NCBI GenBank assembly: GCA_029932855.1
Contig: JAOZPG010000018.1
Location: 1 to 54,320, forward strand
DNA from: Bacteroidales bacterium
Lineage (GTDB): Bacteria; Bacteroidota; Bacteroidia; Bacteroidales; VadinHA17
DNA: 54,320 bases
Reading direction: 5' to 3'
Below the pieces are notes generated by a model. It was given only the letters and a program-made list of their open reading frames with translations, was not told the DNA's origin and did not search any database. Every line of letters starts with the position of its first letter. The first letter of the stretch is position 1. Positions 1-9,539 of this stretch are shown here, one piece after another. The translations under genes and the position numbers were made by a program.

Positions 1-67
1 TCTTCCAGCTTAATGCATGCTCCCTGCCACCAGATCCAAGAATTAAAACGTTCATTATCTATGTGGC

Positions 68-958
68 TTATTTACTAAGGAAATTAGCAAATTTATAAAT
101 AAACATTATCTCATGTGATCCACTGCTTACCGTTTTAATATCTGATAAAGTTATATCATAGGCATAACCGGCCATAATATTTTCATTTTTAAAGCCCAGT
201 TGTACAACCATGGCACTTCCCGACCTGTAGGAAAGACCCAGAGAAACCATATCATTGTAGGTGGCATAAGCATTGATATCGGCTTGGAACACACCCGTTT
301 CAAGTATCTTCACAAGAGCTGAAGGCTCAAGTTTAAAATCCTCACTGATATCAAAACTGTAGCCCATATTCATGAAATAATGCCTGATATTCCGGTTTTC
401 ATCAATATCATTGGCATCCAGGCTCACCCGCCCCTGGAATAACTGATAAACCGACAAACCGGCAAAGTAATTGCCTGAATAATAATATATACCAAATGCT
501 GCATCGGGAACGATTTTCTTTTCATTCCCCATAAGCTTGGGGTCATCGATATCCTGATACATTAAACTCATCTTATCAAGGTAATATTGATAAAACATTC
601 CCGACAATCCGAAAGACACAATGGAATTCCCGTCATCTACTGGAAGATGGTAGGCATAAGTTGCCTCCATTCCGGTTTTTCTCAGTGGCCCCTGTGTATT
701 GTTGAATATTCGAGCTCCAACACCCATACGATCAACTACCATCATATGTCCCGAAAGCAACTGGTTTGTTGGTGATCCTTCAAAACCGGCCCATGCTTTG
801 CGGACAGAAAAAGCCAGAGGCAATCCATCAAGGCTTCCGGCAACAGCCGGGTTTATTTCATAAGTGTTTAGGTTATACAAACTACTGATATCCAACTGCT
901 GTGCAAGCAGACTGACTGAGATCAGTATAACTGCTAAAAAGGCTAAAACTCTTTTCAT
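68..958 (-). CDS. PorP/SprF family type IX secretion membrane protein
   Basis: This 296-residue protein matches the PorP/SprF family, outer-membrane proteins that accompany T9SS cargo and hold surface adhesins such as SprB. A signal peptide is visible at residues 1-19 (hydrophobic run ending in LLAQ). The start of the mature protein has the family's signature region around residues 25-60 (SLYNLNTYEINPAVAG, then the RKAWAGFEGSP stretch), and the rest alternates short beta-strand-like segments, as in an outer-membrane barrel. It lies 39 bp downstream of the giant SprB-repeat gene on the same strand, the usual cargo-plus-PorP pairing, so the two are probably co-transcribed. Its exact partner is inferred from position only. 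Confidence 0.9.
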   Translation of the reverse strand: MKRVLAFLAVILISVSLLAQQLDISSLYNLNTYEINPAVAGSLDGLPLAFSVRKAWAGFEGSPTNQLLSGHMMVVDRMGVGARIFNNTQGPLRKTGMEATYAYHLPVDDGNSIVSFGLSGMFYQYYLDKMSLMYQDIDDPKLMGNEKKIVPDAAFGIYYYSGNYFAGLSVYQLFQGRVSLDANDIDENRNIRHYFMNMGYSFDISEDFKLEPSALVKILETGVFQADINAYATYNDMVSLGLSYRSGSAMVVQLGFKNENIMAGYAYDITLSDIKTVSSGSHEIMFIYKFANFLSK

Positions 959-997
959 TATATATAGCTTATATATTTCTGTTTTTAATACTCACTA

Positions 998-3900
998 CTA
1001 CTTAACAACACTCAATGTTCCCTTTCGAATCCTGCTTCCATCACCCAGATCAATGACATAATAATATGTTCCTGCAGGGACTATTTTCCCATTTGATAAT
1101 TTCCCATCCCATGGATCAGGATATCCAACAGGAGAATTAAACACAACCGTCCCCCAGGCATTGTACACTTTAATAATACAATCAGGATATCCCTCAATAC
1201 CAGGGATATTCCATAACCGGTTATAATCATCATCATCACCAGGAGAAAAAGCATTGAAAATAGTAAGTGGTAGGAAGCAGCCAGCCTGGACTATGCTATC
1301 CGCCACATAACCATTCTGATCTCTTACATACACTGTATAACTACCGCTCTCTAAAGATTCAAATAAACTGTCTGGCTGGTAATTTAATCCGGCATCAATA
1401 GAAAACTCATAGGGCCATATACCTCCTGATGCGCCTATTAGAATTGAACAATTCGTAGTATCAATACTTACGATCGTCAAACTGCAACCAGTAATTACCA
1501 CCAAACCACCATTTACCTCACAGTCAGTAACATCCTTAACGAAAACCGAATAACTGCCATCCTCCAACGACGGCCCAAAAAGACTATCTGCCTGGTAGTT
1601 TATTCCTCCATCTATTGAATACTGGTATGGTGGCTGCCCACCTAAAACAGTAATTTTTATTGAGCAATCGGAATTAATTATTTCATCGATCACAAAATCT
1701 GTTAACTGCTGTATCGTTCCTCCATATCCCTGTGTACAGTTATTAGCATCTGTTACCAGAAGCCTGTAAGTGCCGGCAGACTGTCCTAAAAGATCTTTGG
1801 TAGCCACAACTATAGCATCCATTTCATCATACCAGACATATGAATAGGGAGGAGTACCACCGCTAACAGTTGTAATTATATCACCTGTTGTAGCTCCACA
1901 TGAAATATTGTTTATCTGCCCGCTAATAACTATTTCGGAAGGAGAGGTAATAGTCCCGTTTGCCTGTGCCGTACAGTTATGAATGTCTGTAACCTTAACA
2001 TTATATGTTCTGGCCTCCAGGAAGTCTGCCACTTGTGTAGTTTGATGACCCTGGTCATCCCACAAGTATACAGAAGTTCCTGTCCCCCCGGTAACATTGG
2101 CCTTAAGCTCTCCTGCCTGTACACCATGACATAATGGTTCGGCCAGAACCTCAACAGAAACGCCTAAAACCTCGGGTTCTTTAATCTCAACACTATTCCC
2201 ACCGGGAATCACTGCAAAACAGCCATTAATATCTGTAACTGTAAGACTATAAAATCCATGTCCGAGATTGAAAATGTCCTTACTATCTGAAGTATAATCT
2301 CCTGTACCAGTCCAGGAATATTTGTAAGGCATTGTTCCCCCACTGGGATTTACCGTTATTGACCCGTCATCGGCACCAAAACAGGTAATGTCATTCACCT
2401 GGTTAAGAACCACATTTACACCAGTTGCCGGCGTAGTAATAGTAATATTAACTTCAGATGTATTGCTGTTAATATCTGTAACAACGGCCCTGTAATTCCC
2501 TGCCGACAAACCTGAGGCAACAGAATCAGTTAATCCTGCATTATGATCCCAACTCCAGCTATATGGTCTGGTACCATTTATTGCAGAAACTCTTATGAAG
2601 CCATCATTACCCCCGAGGCATGAAATATTTTTAACCGTATCAACATAAGCAAACAAAACTCTTGAATCTGAAACCATCATGCTTGTATCTCCTGTACAAC
2701 CAAGCTGGTCTGTAACAGTAACTGAATACAGTCCTCCTATATCAAGTGCAGAAAGGTCCTTAGAGGAACTGCCCGGAAATCCTGTTGGTCCTGTCCAAAC
2801 AAATGTTGAAATCACCCCTGTCCCTCCTGACACAACCAAGTCAATTGCTCCGTCATTACCTGCTACAATTGTTGTAGTATCCGTACCATTAAAAATGATC
2901 CTGTCATTCTGATTCACAGCATACACCCCCTGTGTTTCGCATCCCAAAGCATCTGAAACATCAATGGTGTAGCTTCCTCCATATAGATTAGTAATGTCTT
3001 CCAGATTCGATGAAAAAGATGGACCAGTCCATTCGATAGTATATGGTTCTGTCCCTCCTGAAATATCAACAGCGATTTCTCCGGTATTATGACCATAACA
3101 AACAATATCTGTAACAGTCTCTGTTAAATCAATTGGATCCGGCTGGATTAATGTTACTGAAGCTTCAGCAGTCCTTCCCAAATCATCAGTTATAATAACC
3201 CTGTAATCTCCAGCTGACAGAGCTGTGGCAATTGAATCCTCAAGTGTCCCATCATGATCCCAGGCATAGCTATAAGGTGGTAGCCCAAAATGTGGCGTTA
3301 CTATCAACTCACCATCCGAATCCCCGTTACATGTAATATTTTTGATTTCAGTAAAAACGGCAGAATAAGGAAATAAATAATTTAGAACAAATCCATCAGT
3401 ATGATCCCTGGCTGATGGATTATTCAGTTCAATACTCCCGGCAGTTAGAACCGATGAGCCAAAAACCCCGGTTAAACTAACACTCCCAAATTCGCTTGCA
3501 ATAAGTCCGGTCCCAAAATCAGAAGTATCTCCTGATGTAATTGCAACACTAATTGCATTACCGTCAAGATCCATAACCCCCAACCCAACATCTATATTAT
3601 CTATCGACCCTGTATTTACAGTATCCTGCCCAAATTTAACTTCACCGGCAAAGTTTCCTATAAAATAAAAAAACTCATCTGTTACATCCGCACCATAGGT
3701 ATTATCATTCCCTGCATCACCGTTTCTGCGTGCCCACTGCAATACACCGCTCCTGTTATATTTTGCTATATACATGTCAGAACCGCCATAAGCCGCCAGG
3801 GGAGCCCCTGCCAATACATCTGTACTATCAAATGTTGTGGGAGAGGATTCTGTTTTTCCGGTTATATAAATATTACTGTATATATCTGATACAGCCCAAT

Positions 3901-4792
3901 TAACATGATCATAACCAGTCCCCCGACCTAACCTTGCCCATAAATAATCCAGATTATCATCAACCCTGAAAACCATAGCTTCAGAATTTATTCCCTCACC
4001 CTCAATAAATTCAGTTCCCGTAAAATTTATTCTTCCCCTAAGGTCTCCGGTAATAAAATAACCTCCAGCCTTACATACCGCAATACTTTTTAGGTTGGAG
4101 TATGAATCAGTTACATCATATGTAGCTATATCTTTAAATATACTATCGTATGAAAAAGTCGCAACAAAAAGGCCTGTATTACCAGCGACTACAGGTGTTA
4201 TTGTAGTTTCACTGCCTCCCTCAAGATAAGTAAGTTCAGTTTTAAAATTACCTATCACAGCAATTTCTTCAGCTGCTTCATTAACCTTAATATTTAAAAT
4301 CCGTTGATCCTTATCACCCTTGAAAGCCCTTTTTGCATAAGCTAAACTCCCATCTGTTGAATACTTGGCAATAAATGCATCGAACTTTGAACTATTTTCC
4401 AATGAGTCTGAAGAAGTAAAGTATAAAGCGCTATTCTTATAACTACCTGCAATATAGATCGAATCATATTGGTCTATTTCTATACCATTTATCATATCTG
4501 ATCCCAAACCGGCAATCTGTTTTGACCAACGATATATCCCATCAGCAGTATAACTGCATATAAAAGCATCCCACAATCCCTTAACAGTATATGTATCCGT
4601 ACCAATTGTAAAACTTGTGGCATCTTTGACTATCCCAACAATATATACATTGTGTGAGGCATCTGTTTCTATGTCAACTGTTACAACATTACCATCACTG
4701 GAAATAGATTTTCCCCATTCCCATTCCTGACCAAAATTCTTTACTGGAATAAGTATGAATAATAAAACGAAAGATAATATCAGGGTTCTCAT
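998..4792 (-). CDS. Giant SprB-repeat surface protein with T9SS type B (gliding-motility) C-terminal domain
   Basis: A 1264-residue secreted protein. Residues 1-21 are a signal peptide (MRTLILSFVLLFILIPVKNF). Residues about 25-470 hold beta-propeller-like repeats of the SBBP kind (recurring 'YIAG', 'AKYSTDG', 'WARR.G' phrases). From about 480 to 1150 there are roughly nine SprB-like repeats, with the pattern NI-C-G-DDG-I-V-SGGT-PY-W; the last two are a variant with SIDGG-NYQ-DSLF. The final 95 residues begin NAFSPGDDDDYNRLW and contain VYNAWGTVVF and DGKLSNGKIVPAGTYYY, the gliding-motility-associated C-terminal domain used as a type B T9SS sorting signal. Known family role: secreted and anchored adhesin. 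Whether this cell glides is not shown. It is followed by the PorP/SprF gene in an apparent operon. Confidence 0.92.
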   Translation of the reverse strand: MRTLILSFVLLFILIPVKNFGQEWEWGKSISSDGNVVTVDIETDASHNVYIVGIVKDATSFTIGTDTYTVKGLWDAFICSYTADGIYRWSKQIAGLGSDMINGIEIDQYDSIYIAGSYKNSALYFTSSDSLENSSKFDAFIAKYSTDGSLAYAKRAFKGDKDQRILNIKVNEAAEEIAVIGNFKTELTYLEGGSETTITPVVAGNTGLFVATFSYDSIFKDIATYDVTDSYSNLKSIAVCKAGGYFITGDLRGRINFTGTEFIEGEGINSEAMVFRVDDNLDYLWARLGRGTGYDHVNWAVSDIYSNIYITGKTESSPTTFDSTDVLAGAPLAAYGGSDMYIAKYNRSGVLQWARRNGDAGNDNTYGADVTDEFFYFIGNFAGEVKFGQDTVNTGSIDNIDVGLGVMDLDGNAISVAITSGDTSDFGTGLIASEFGSVSLTGVFGSSVLTAGSIELNNPSARDHTDGFVLNYLFPYSAVFTEIKNITCNGDSDGELIVTPHFGLPPYSYAWDHDGTLEDSIATALSAGDYRVIITDDLGRTAEASVTLIQPDPIDLTETVTDIVCYGHNTGEIAVDISGGTEPYTIEWTGPSFSSNLEDITNLYGGSYTIDVSDALGCETQGVYAVNQNDRIIFNGTDTTTIVAGNDGAIDLVVSGGTGVISTFVWTGPTGFPGSSSKDLSALDIGGLYSVTVTDQLGCTGDTSMMVSDSRVLFAYVDTVKNISCLGGNDGFIRVSAINGTRPYSWSWDHNAGLTDSVASGLSAGNYRAVVTDINSNTSEVNITITTPATGVNVVLNQVNDITCFGADDGSITVNPSGGTMPYKYSWTGTGDYTSDSKDIFNLGHGFYSLTVTDINGCFAVIPGGNSVEIKEPEVLGVSVEVLAEPLCHGVQAGELKANVTGGTGTSVYLWDDQGHQTTQVADFLEARTYNVKVTDIHNCTAQANGTITSPSEIVISGQINNISCGATTGDIITTVSGGTPPYSYVWYDEMDAIVVATKDLLGQSAGTYRLLVTDANNCTQGYGGTIQQLTDFVIDEIINSDCSIKITVLGGQPPYQYSIDGGINYQADSLFGPSLEDGSYSVFVKDVTDCEVNGGLVVITGCSLTIVSIDTTNCSILIGASGGIWPYEFSIDAGLNYQPDSLFESLESGSYTVYVRDQNGYVADSIVQAGCFLPLTIFNAFSPGDDDDYNRLWNIPGIEGYPDCIIKVYNAWGTVVFNSPVGYPDPWDGKLSNGKIVPAGTYYYVIDLGDGSRIRKGTLSVVK

Positions 4793-4946
4793 AAGATTGG
4801 AATTTTGAATTGGAAACCCAATTTTAGTTAAATTTGAGTTGTATTTATATTTAAAACCAGCAACAAGAATAGTTTACTTGTATAAAATCAAATTTACAAA
4901 AATAATTCATACTGTTAATATTATTAAATAATTAACTTTATTATTA

Positions 4947-5897
4947 ATGAAGATCGGTATAATTATATGCTATTTTGGGAAATGGCCAAGTTACTTCCCG
5001 TATTTCCTGAGCTCCATAGCTCATAATAAGATTTTTCATTGGTTATTGTTCTCTGACAATAATTACAATTTCCCAAAATATGACAATATAAGTTACAATA
5101 AAATCGACATAAATGAATTTAACAGGCTTGCGTCTGACAAAACCAATATTAAAATACGAATTGAAAAAGCTTATAAGCTTTGTGACATAAGACCTTTATT
5201 TGGAAAAATATTTGAGGATCAGCTTAGAGGCTTTGATTTTTGGGGATATAGTGATATAGATATTATTTATGGCCAGATAAGCGACTTTATCAATTATGAA
5301 ATCACCGAAAACTACGATATTATAAGCACTTACCAGGGATTCCTTTCAGGGCCATTGTGCCTGTTCAGAAATAATAATCGCATTAATGAATTGCCCCGGC
5401 AATCTGTCAATTACCCTTTCGTTTTTGAATCATCTAAGCACTACGGCTTTGACGAGAATATTCAACGAAAAGAAATTAGAGGCTTTAGTGTAAATAAGCT
5501 AATAAGTCTTATCGGATTCATTCCCGGATTTTGTATTTCTACAAAGGCGAATAAGCTAACATGGGAAAATTTAAAATATCAGTTTCAATGGCACTATAAA
5601 AAGCACACAATTAATATAGAAAATCTTGCAGATATGACAGAAGTAGTTTTGAATAATGTCACAAAAACTGGTATTAAAGCTTATTTTAATGATTTAATGA
5701 TGTCAGACAGAGCTTTTAGCAGATTCCAGAAGCACTGGCAATTAGAATGGATCAAAGGGATATTGCAAGACCGGAAAACCGGTGAATCATATCTGGGCTT
5801 TCATTTTATTGATCTAAAGAATGATGATAACTGGGGTATAAATGAGGACTATGAACTAAATAAGGATTTTACCATTACACAAAAAGGAATCTATTAA
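4947..5897 (+). CDS. DUF6625-like protein, putative glycosyltransferase
   Basis: A 316-residue protein that opens with MKIGIIICYFGKWPSYFPYF and resembles the DUF6625 group found in polysaccharide loci. An acidic SDIDIIYG motif near residue 106 sits where GT-A glycosyltransferases place their metal-binding DxD, so a nucleotide-sugar-dependent transferase is a reasonable guess. No signal peptide or membrane segment is visible. Its stop overlaps the next start (TAATG at 5895-5899), so it is translationally coupled to the sulfotransferase-like gene. The region upstream (4793-4946) is divergent from the SprB-repeat gene and very AT-rich. Sugar and acceptor are unknown. Confidence 0.6.
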   Translation: MKIGIIICYFGKWPSYFPYFLSSIAHNKIFHWLLFSDNNYNFPKYDNISYNKIDINEFNRLASDKTNIKIRIEKAYKLCDIRPLFGKIFEDQLRGFDFWGYSDIDIIYGQISDFINYEITENYDIISTYQGFLSGPLCLFRNNNRINELPRQSVNYPFVFESSKHYGFDENIQRKEIRGFSVNKLISLIGFIPGFCISTKANKLTWENLKYQFQWHYKKHTINIENLADMTEVVLNNVTKTGIKAYFNDLMMSDRAFSRFQKHWQLEWIKGILQDRKTGESYLGFHFIDLKNDDNWGINEDYELNKDFTITQKGIY

Positions 5898-6781
5898 TGA
5901 CTGAGAGGAGAAACCCAAATAGGCCATTGGTTGCTATCGGAGGCATGGGGGGCAGTGGCACCCGGCTTATTGCCAGGATTCTTGTTGAGTGTGGTATCTA
6001 TATGGGAAGTGATTTGAATGAGGCTCTGGACAATTTAGTTTTTACCAGATTATTCAAAGATCCTGTTTGGTTCAGAAATGCAGATAAGGAAGATATATAT
6101 AAGCGACTTGAGTTATTCAATAAACATATGACAGGCCAGTCATTTGACTTTTATGATCTTAAAAAATCCTTTTCTTCTTTCAGGAAGAACCGGAATTATC
6201 CCACTCAAAAAATGTATTATTTAAAATTCCTGATAAATCACCTGAAAGAAAGAAGTTCTTTCAATCGCTGGGGATGGAAAGAGCCTAATACTCATTTATA
6301 TATTAAACACCTGGCACACTATTATAAAGATCTTAAATATATACATGTTGTAAGAAATGGCCTGGATATGGCTTTTTCAAATAACAGGAAACAACTGTGG
6401 AGCTGGGGATTTTTATATGATATTGATATTTCTGCAGGCAATAAGCCTATCCATTCTTTTCAGCTGGACTACTGGATAAGATCGAACCTAAGTGCAATTA
6501 GTTCTGCAAAATATTCATTTGGACCCCAACTCTACATATTGAACTTTGATAAGCTATGCATGAATAAACCCACTGAATTATCTAAACTGTTGAGCTTCCT
6601 TAATATTAATATAGATAAGCTTCAGTTGGAAAAACTCGCTAAGTTAATCAGGCAGCCCGAATCAATAAACAGGGCCAAGGAAAAAGATTTGTCAATATTT
6701 ACAAACAAACAAATTAAAGAAGTTGAAAAAATGGGCTTTGATTTATCAGACTTCAATATTTCTTCCTCAACTGGTTCTTAA
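5897..6781 (+). CDS. Sulfotransferase-like P-loop protein
   Basis: A 294-residue cytoplasmic protein with an N-terminal phosphate-binding loop (AIGGMGGSGTRLIARIL, residues about 18-34), the 5'-phosphosulfate-binding motif of PAPS-dependent sulfotransferases. A later YIHVVRNGLDMAFSNNRK stretch (around 149-166) matches the 3'-phosphate-binding segment (RxxxD). The middle is charged and soluble. It is the second gene of a two-gene plus-strand unit (1-bp overlap with the preceding gene). Its 3' end runs 29 bp into the end of the convergent sulfotransferase gene. The likely job is sulfation of a sugar or glycolipid made in this locus; the acceptor is unknown. Confidence 0.72.
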   Translation: MTERRNPNRPLVAIGGMGGSGTRLIARILVECGIYMGSDLNEALDNLVFTRLFKDPVWFRNADKEDIYKRLELFNKHMTGQSFDFYDLKKSFSSFRKNRNYPTQKMYYLKFLINHLKERSSFNRWGWKEPNTHLYIKHLAHYYKDLKYIHVVRNGLDMAFSNNRKQLWSWGFLYDIDISAGNKPIHSFQLDYWIRSNLSAISSAKYSFGPQLYILNFDKLCMNKPTELSKLLSFLNINIDKLQLEKLAKLIRQPESINRAKEKDLSIFTNKQIKEVEKMGFDLSDFNISSSTGS

Positions 6782-7481
6782 AAATCAGATCTAAATCCTT
6801 ATATATTTTCATTACCTGCCGGGGAACTTCTGCTTTCTCTTCCAGCCTATTCATATGATGTACCAATGCAGAATCATAAAAAGGGATTGTTTTATTGAAC
6901 TTGTTTAAATTAAGTCCGGTTTCTCTAATTATCCTGTTAAGCGATAAAAGATATTCTTCATAAACCAGGTCAAATGAGATAAGAGGAAATTCAGATTGCT
7001 TTAACCGGTCCAGTAAGATTCGATTATAATAGGCCCACAAATAAAATCCCTTTTCCATTGGAATATTATTCCTGACATTTAATGACAAAGCAACACTCAA
7101 AGGATGTCTGAATGTTCCAACAGGTTGAATATCATTTATCTTTTCTTTCCAAAATTCTAAAAGTAATAAAGCTCTTGAATCTTTAAACCCCCAGTATTTG
7201 TAATATCCGAGGCTATGCCTAATAATTATCCTATTACGTATTTGTTTATGATTCCTATCCCAGGAAATGTCTGCCGGAGGATCATCCCACTTTCCACCAT
7301 TATGCTTAAGAATACTATTGTGTAATTGAACTATTTCTTTATTCTCTCTATTCCCCCTTAAGTTAAACTTATTACTCAATGATACTCTCCCCAGCCTGAG
7401 CCCGGCTTGCTGCAAATTGCCAGCCAGGCAGCTTGTCCCACTGCGATGCATGCCCAATACAACAATACATTTATGCTTCAT
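6753..7481 (-). CDS. Sulfotransferase family protein
   Basis: A 242-residue protein beginning MKHKCIVVLGMHRSGTSCLA; GMHRSGTS is the classic PAPS-binding P-loop of bacterial sulfotransferases. The middle contains PVGTFRHPLSVALSLNVR (around residue 125), the second PAPS-binding motif with its Arg and the HPL phrase typical of this clade. The end is short and basic. It is slightly shorter than many relatives but looks intact from ATG to TGA. It is one of three sulfotransferase-like genes within 5 kb and overlaps the convergent one by 29 bp at their 3' ends. Function is assigned from the motifs; substrate unknown. Confidence 0.75.
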   Translation of the reverse strand: MKHKCIVVLGMHRSGTSCLAGNLQQAGLRLGRVSLSNKFNLRGNRENKEIVQLHNSILKHNGGKWDDPPADISWDRNHKQIRNRIIIRHSLGYYKYWGFKDSRALLLLEFWKEKINDIQPVGTFRHPLSVALSLNVRNNIPMEKGFYLWAYYNRILLDRLKQSEFPLISFDLVYEEYLLSLNRIIRETGLNLNKFNKTIPFYDSALVHHMNRLEEKAEVPRQVMKIYKDLDLIFKNQLRKKY

Positions 7482-7539
7482 CTATAAAGTTTTTACTCTT
7501 CTAGATTGCATTAGATCTAAAATATTTCACTTAAATTAT

Positions 7540-8358
7540 TTAAAAAATATTTTCAAAATTAAAATTCTCAGAACATATCATTTCATAAATATTTTCACTC
7601 ATCTTAATATTTTTCTTAAAAAAGGCCCTTTTAAATTGCAGCCGTCGTTGAATTCTGAATGGAAGTTTATTTACTATGTTAAAATAAACATCCAGGAAGA
7701 AACTTTTTTCATGTTTATCAAACCTTGAAGCAGGAATCCTAAAACCGGCACCATGATGATAAATATGTTTATCATATATACCATACCACAATTCATGATC
7801 AGTCAATTGTCCCGACCTTAGCATTTTATACCAATTGATACTTCTATCATCAAGATTTTTAAGCAGATTTCCTCCAACATCAGACAATTTGTGTCCCCTG
7901 TTATTGGTCCATTTAAAGCCTCTTGCCCAGCTGCCATCAATTTCCTTCCAAAAACCAATGGTCGTGGCACAAAATGAAGGATGTGGTTGTATGTCACCTC
8001 CGTTCTCTAATCTTTGAATAGCCAGCAATTTATGTTCTTTGATTTTTTCTTTGATAAAAGGAATAATATCTCCGATGGGAAAGGCGTCTCCATCCAGGAA
8101 GATCAACAAATCATTATCTTTGTTCCCTGAAAAGTTACTAATAATATCACCCAATAAATTAAGCTTTATATAATGCTCCGTGATCTTCTCATTATTAGAA
8201 TAGAAAAAAAGCTTATTGTATTTCTTGTCAATATCATTTAGAAAAGCATAAACTCTAAAATCCTCTTTAATATATTTCTTTAAGTAATTTAATTGAATAT
8301 TAATCCATTTATCAGTTTGCCAGTGTATTGTTGCAATATGAATCATTTCTTTTGGCAT
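7540..8358 (-). CDS. Putative glycosyltransferase (polysaccharide locus)
   Basis: About 272 residues if started at the ATG at 8358 (MPKEMIHIATIHWQTDKW); the longer frame to 8388 would need a TTG, and an ATG at 8346 is equally possible. The early part resembles GT-A fold enzymes: a beta-strand (IHIATIHW), then LLIFLDGDAFPIGD around residues 83-96, which has the DxD metal site and the 'DGDAFP' phrasing seen in glycosyltransferases that use nucleotide sugars. No transmembrane segment is visible. It lies between a sulfotransferase and two GT4 genes on the same strand. I cannot name the family more precisely. Confidence 0.55.
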   Translation of the reverse strand: MPKEMIHIATIHWQTDKWINIQLNYLKKYIKEDFRVYAFLNDIDKKYNKLFFYSNNEKITEHYIKLNLLGDIISNFSGNKDNDLLIFLDGDAFPIGDIIPFIKEKIKEHKLLAIQRLENGGDIQPHPSFCATTIGFWKEIDGSWARGFKWTNNRGHKLSDVGGNLLKNLDDRSINWYKMLRSGQLTDHELWYGIYDKHIYHHGAGFRIPASRFDKHEKSFFLDVYFNIVNKLPFRIQRRLQFKRAFFKKNIKMSENIYEMICSENFNFENIF

Positions 8359-8423
8359 ATTTAAAAATCCATGTATTACCAGGATCAAAAAAGGTTTGTA
8401 AATTTATGATATATGTAATATTA

Positions 8424-9539
8424 CTATTCCTGGTTTATCACAAAATTAAAGATAGATCTCATTTTATTTTCAAAAACAGGTAAGGAATACAGCATATTAA
8501 ATTTCTCATAAGCATTATTTCCCACAATAAGTCCAATCTCAGGTTCCCTGACCAGCATCTCAATTTTTTTTGATAACAGGAAAGGCTCCCCTGGCTCAAC
8601 CAGATAGCCGTTTTTTTCATCATCTATAATCTCTGGAATTGCCCCAATTGCGGAAGCTATTACAGGCAAGCGTGCATTCATCGCTTCAAGAATTGACAAG
8701 GGAAAACATTCCTCAGAAAAATAGCTTGGAAAAACATATATGTCAGTTTCCTCAAATACTTTATGTTTCTCATTCCCATATACAGGCCCATGAACAAACA
8801 CATGCTTGTTTAATTCATTCTCATCAATATATTTTCTGCACCTGAGATCCACATTCTCATTATAACTTGAACCATAAGCGTTCAATATAAACCCGATCCC
8901 TCTGTCCTTCAACGATTTCACTGCTTCAAGTAAAACCATTAATCCTTTCTGGGGAAAATAATTTGACAGGAATAATAGCCTCACAGTTCCCTTCCCTGTT
9001 TTCCTGTTAACTGTAAATTGCTCAATTGTATTTCCCAGAGAAAATAGCTTTGTATTTCTTAGAGCAAGAGTTTCTATTTCCTGCTTAAGCAGTCCTTCCG
9101 AAACATGAATAATAACGGAGTTATTAAATACAAATTTGTATAAACTTCTAAAAAAAACCTTTTTGTTAAATTCAGCAATACCCCTGTTGTTGAGATGATA
9201 TACTACTTTCCTTCTGAAGAGTTTAATTATTAGAGCAAATATTGAATCCCGCAGAAATCCATTCCCTACCGGGATAAGAGAGAAATAAACCATATCAGGC
9301 CTGAACATGAAGAGTTCCCACTTAAGCCTGACACTGATCTGAAATAATCTGAAAAGCTTTTTGATCGAAAACTGTCTTAACTCTGAGACCTCCTCTGAAA
9401 ACTGTATCCTAATTATTCTATTATCAAAACCATCATTTATCACCTGGCTGTTATATACAATCTTATTGGTAATACTCACACCATGCACCGGAGGAGGTAG
9501 TTGAATGAGATACAGTATTTTTTTCTTTTTATTAATCAT
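8424..9539 (-). CDS. Glycosyltransferase family 4 protein
   Basis: A 371-residue GT-B fold enzyme. The N-terminal domain starts with KILYLIQLPPPVHGVSITN, the glycine-containing loop of GT4 enzymes. The C-terminal domain begins near RLLFLSNYFPQKGLMVLLEA and carries the nucleotide-sugar-binding E-x7-E signature within EECFPLSILEAMNARLPVIA (around residues 278-297). It probably adds one sugar to a lipid-linked glycan on the inner face of the cytoplasmic membrane. It overlaps the upstream GT4 gene by 8 bp on the same strand, so the two are co-translated. The sugar cannot be told from sequence. Confidence 0.85.
   Translation of the reverse strand: MINKKKKILYLIQLPPPVHGVSITNKIVYNSQVINDGFDNRIIRIQFSEEVSELRQFSIKKLFRLFQISVRLKWELFMFRPDMVYFSLIPVGNGFLRDSIFALIIKLFRRKVVYHLNNRGIAEFNKKVFFRSLYKFVFNNSVIIHVSEGLLKQEIETLALRNTKLFSLGNTIEQFTVNRKTGKGTVRLLFLSNYFPQKGLMVLLEAVKSLKDRGIGFILNAYGSSYNENVDLRCRKYIDENELNKHVFVHGPVYGNEKHKVFEETDIYVFPSYFSEECFPLSILEAMNARLPVIASAIGAIPEIIDDEKNGYLVEPGEPFLLSKKIEMLVREPEIGLIVGNNAYEKFNMLYSLPVFENKMRSIFNFVINQE

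Noticed and set aside
1-67. Possible end of another gene at the left edge
   Set aside because: No frame with recognisable protein sequence is visible in these 67 bases.
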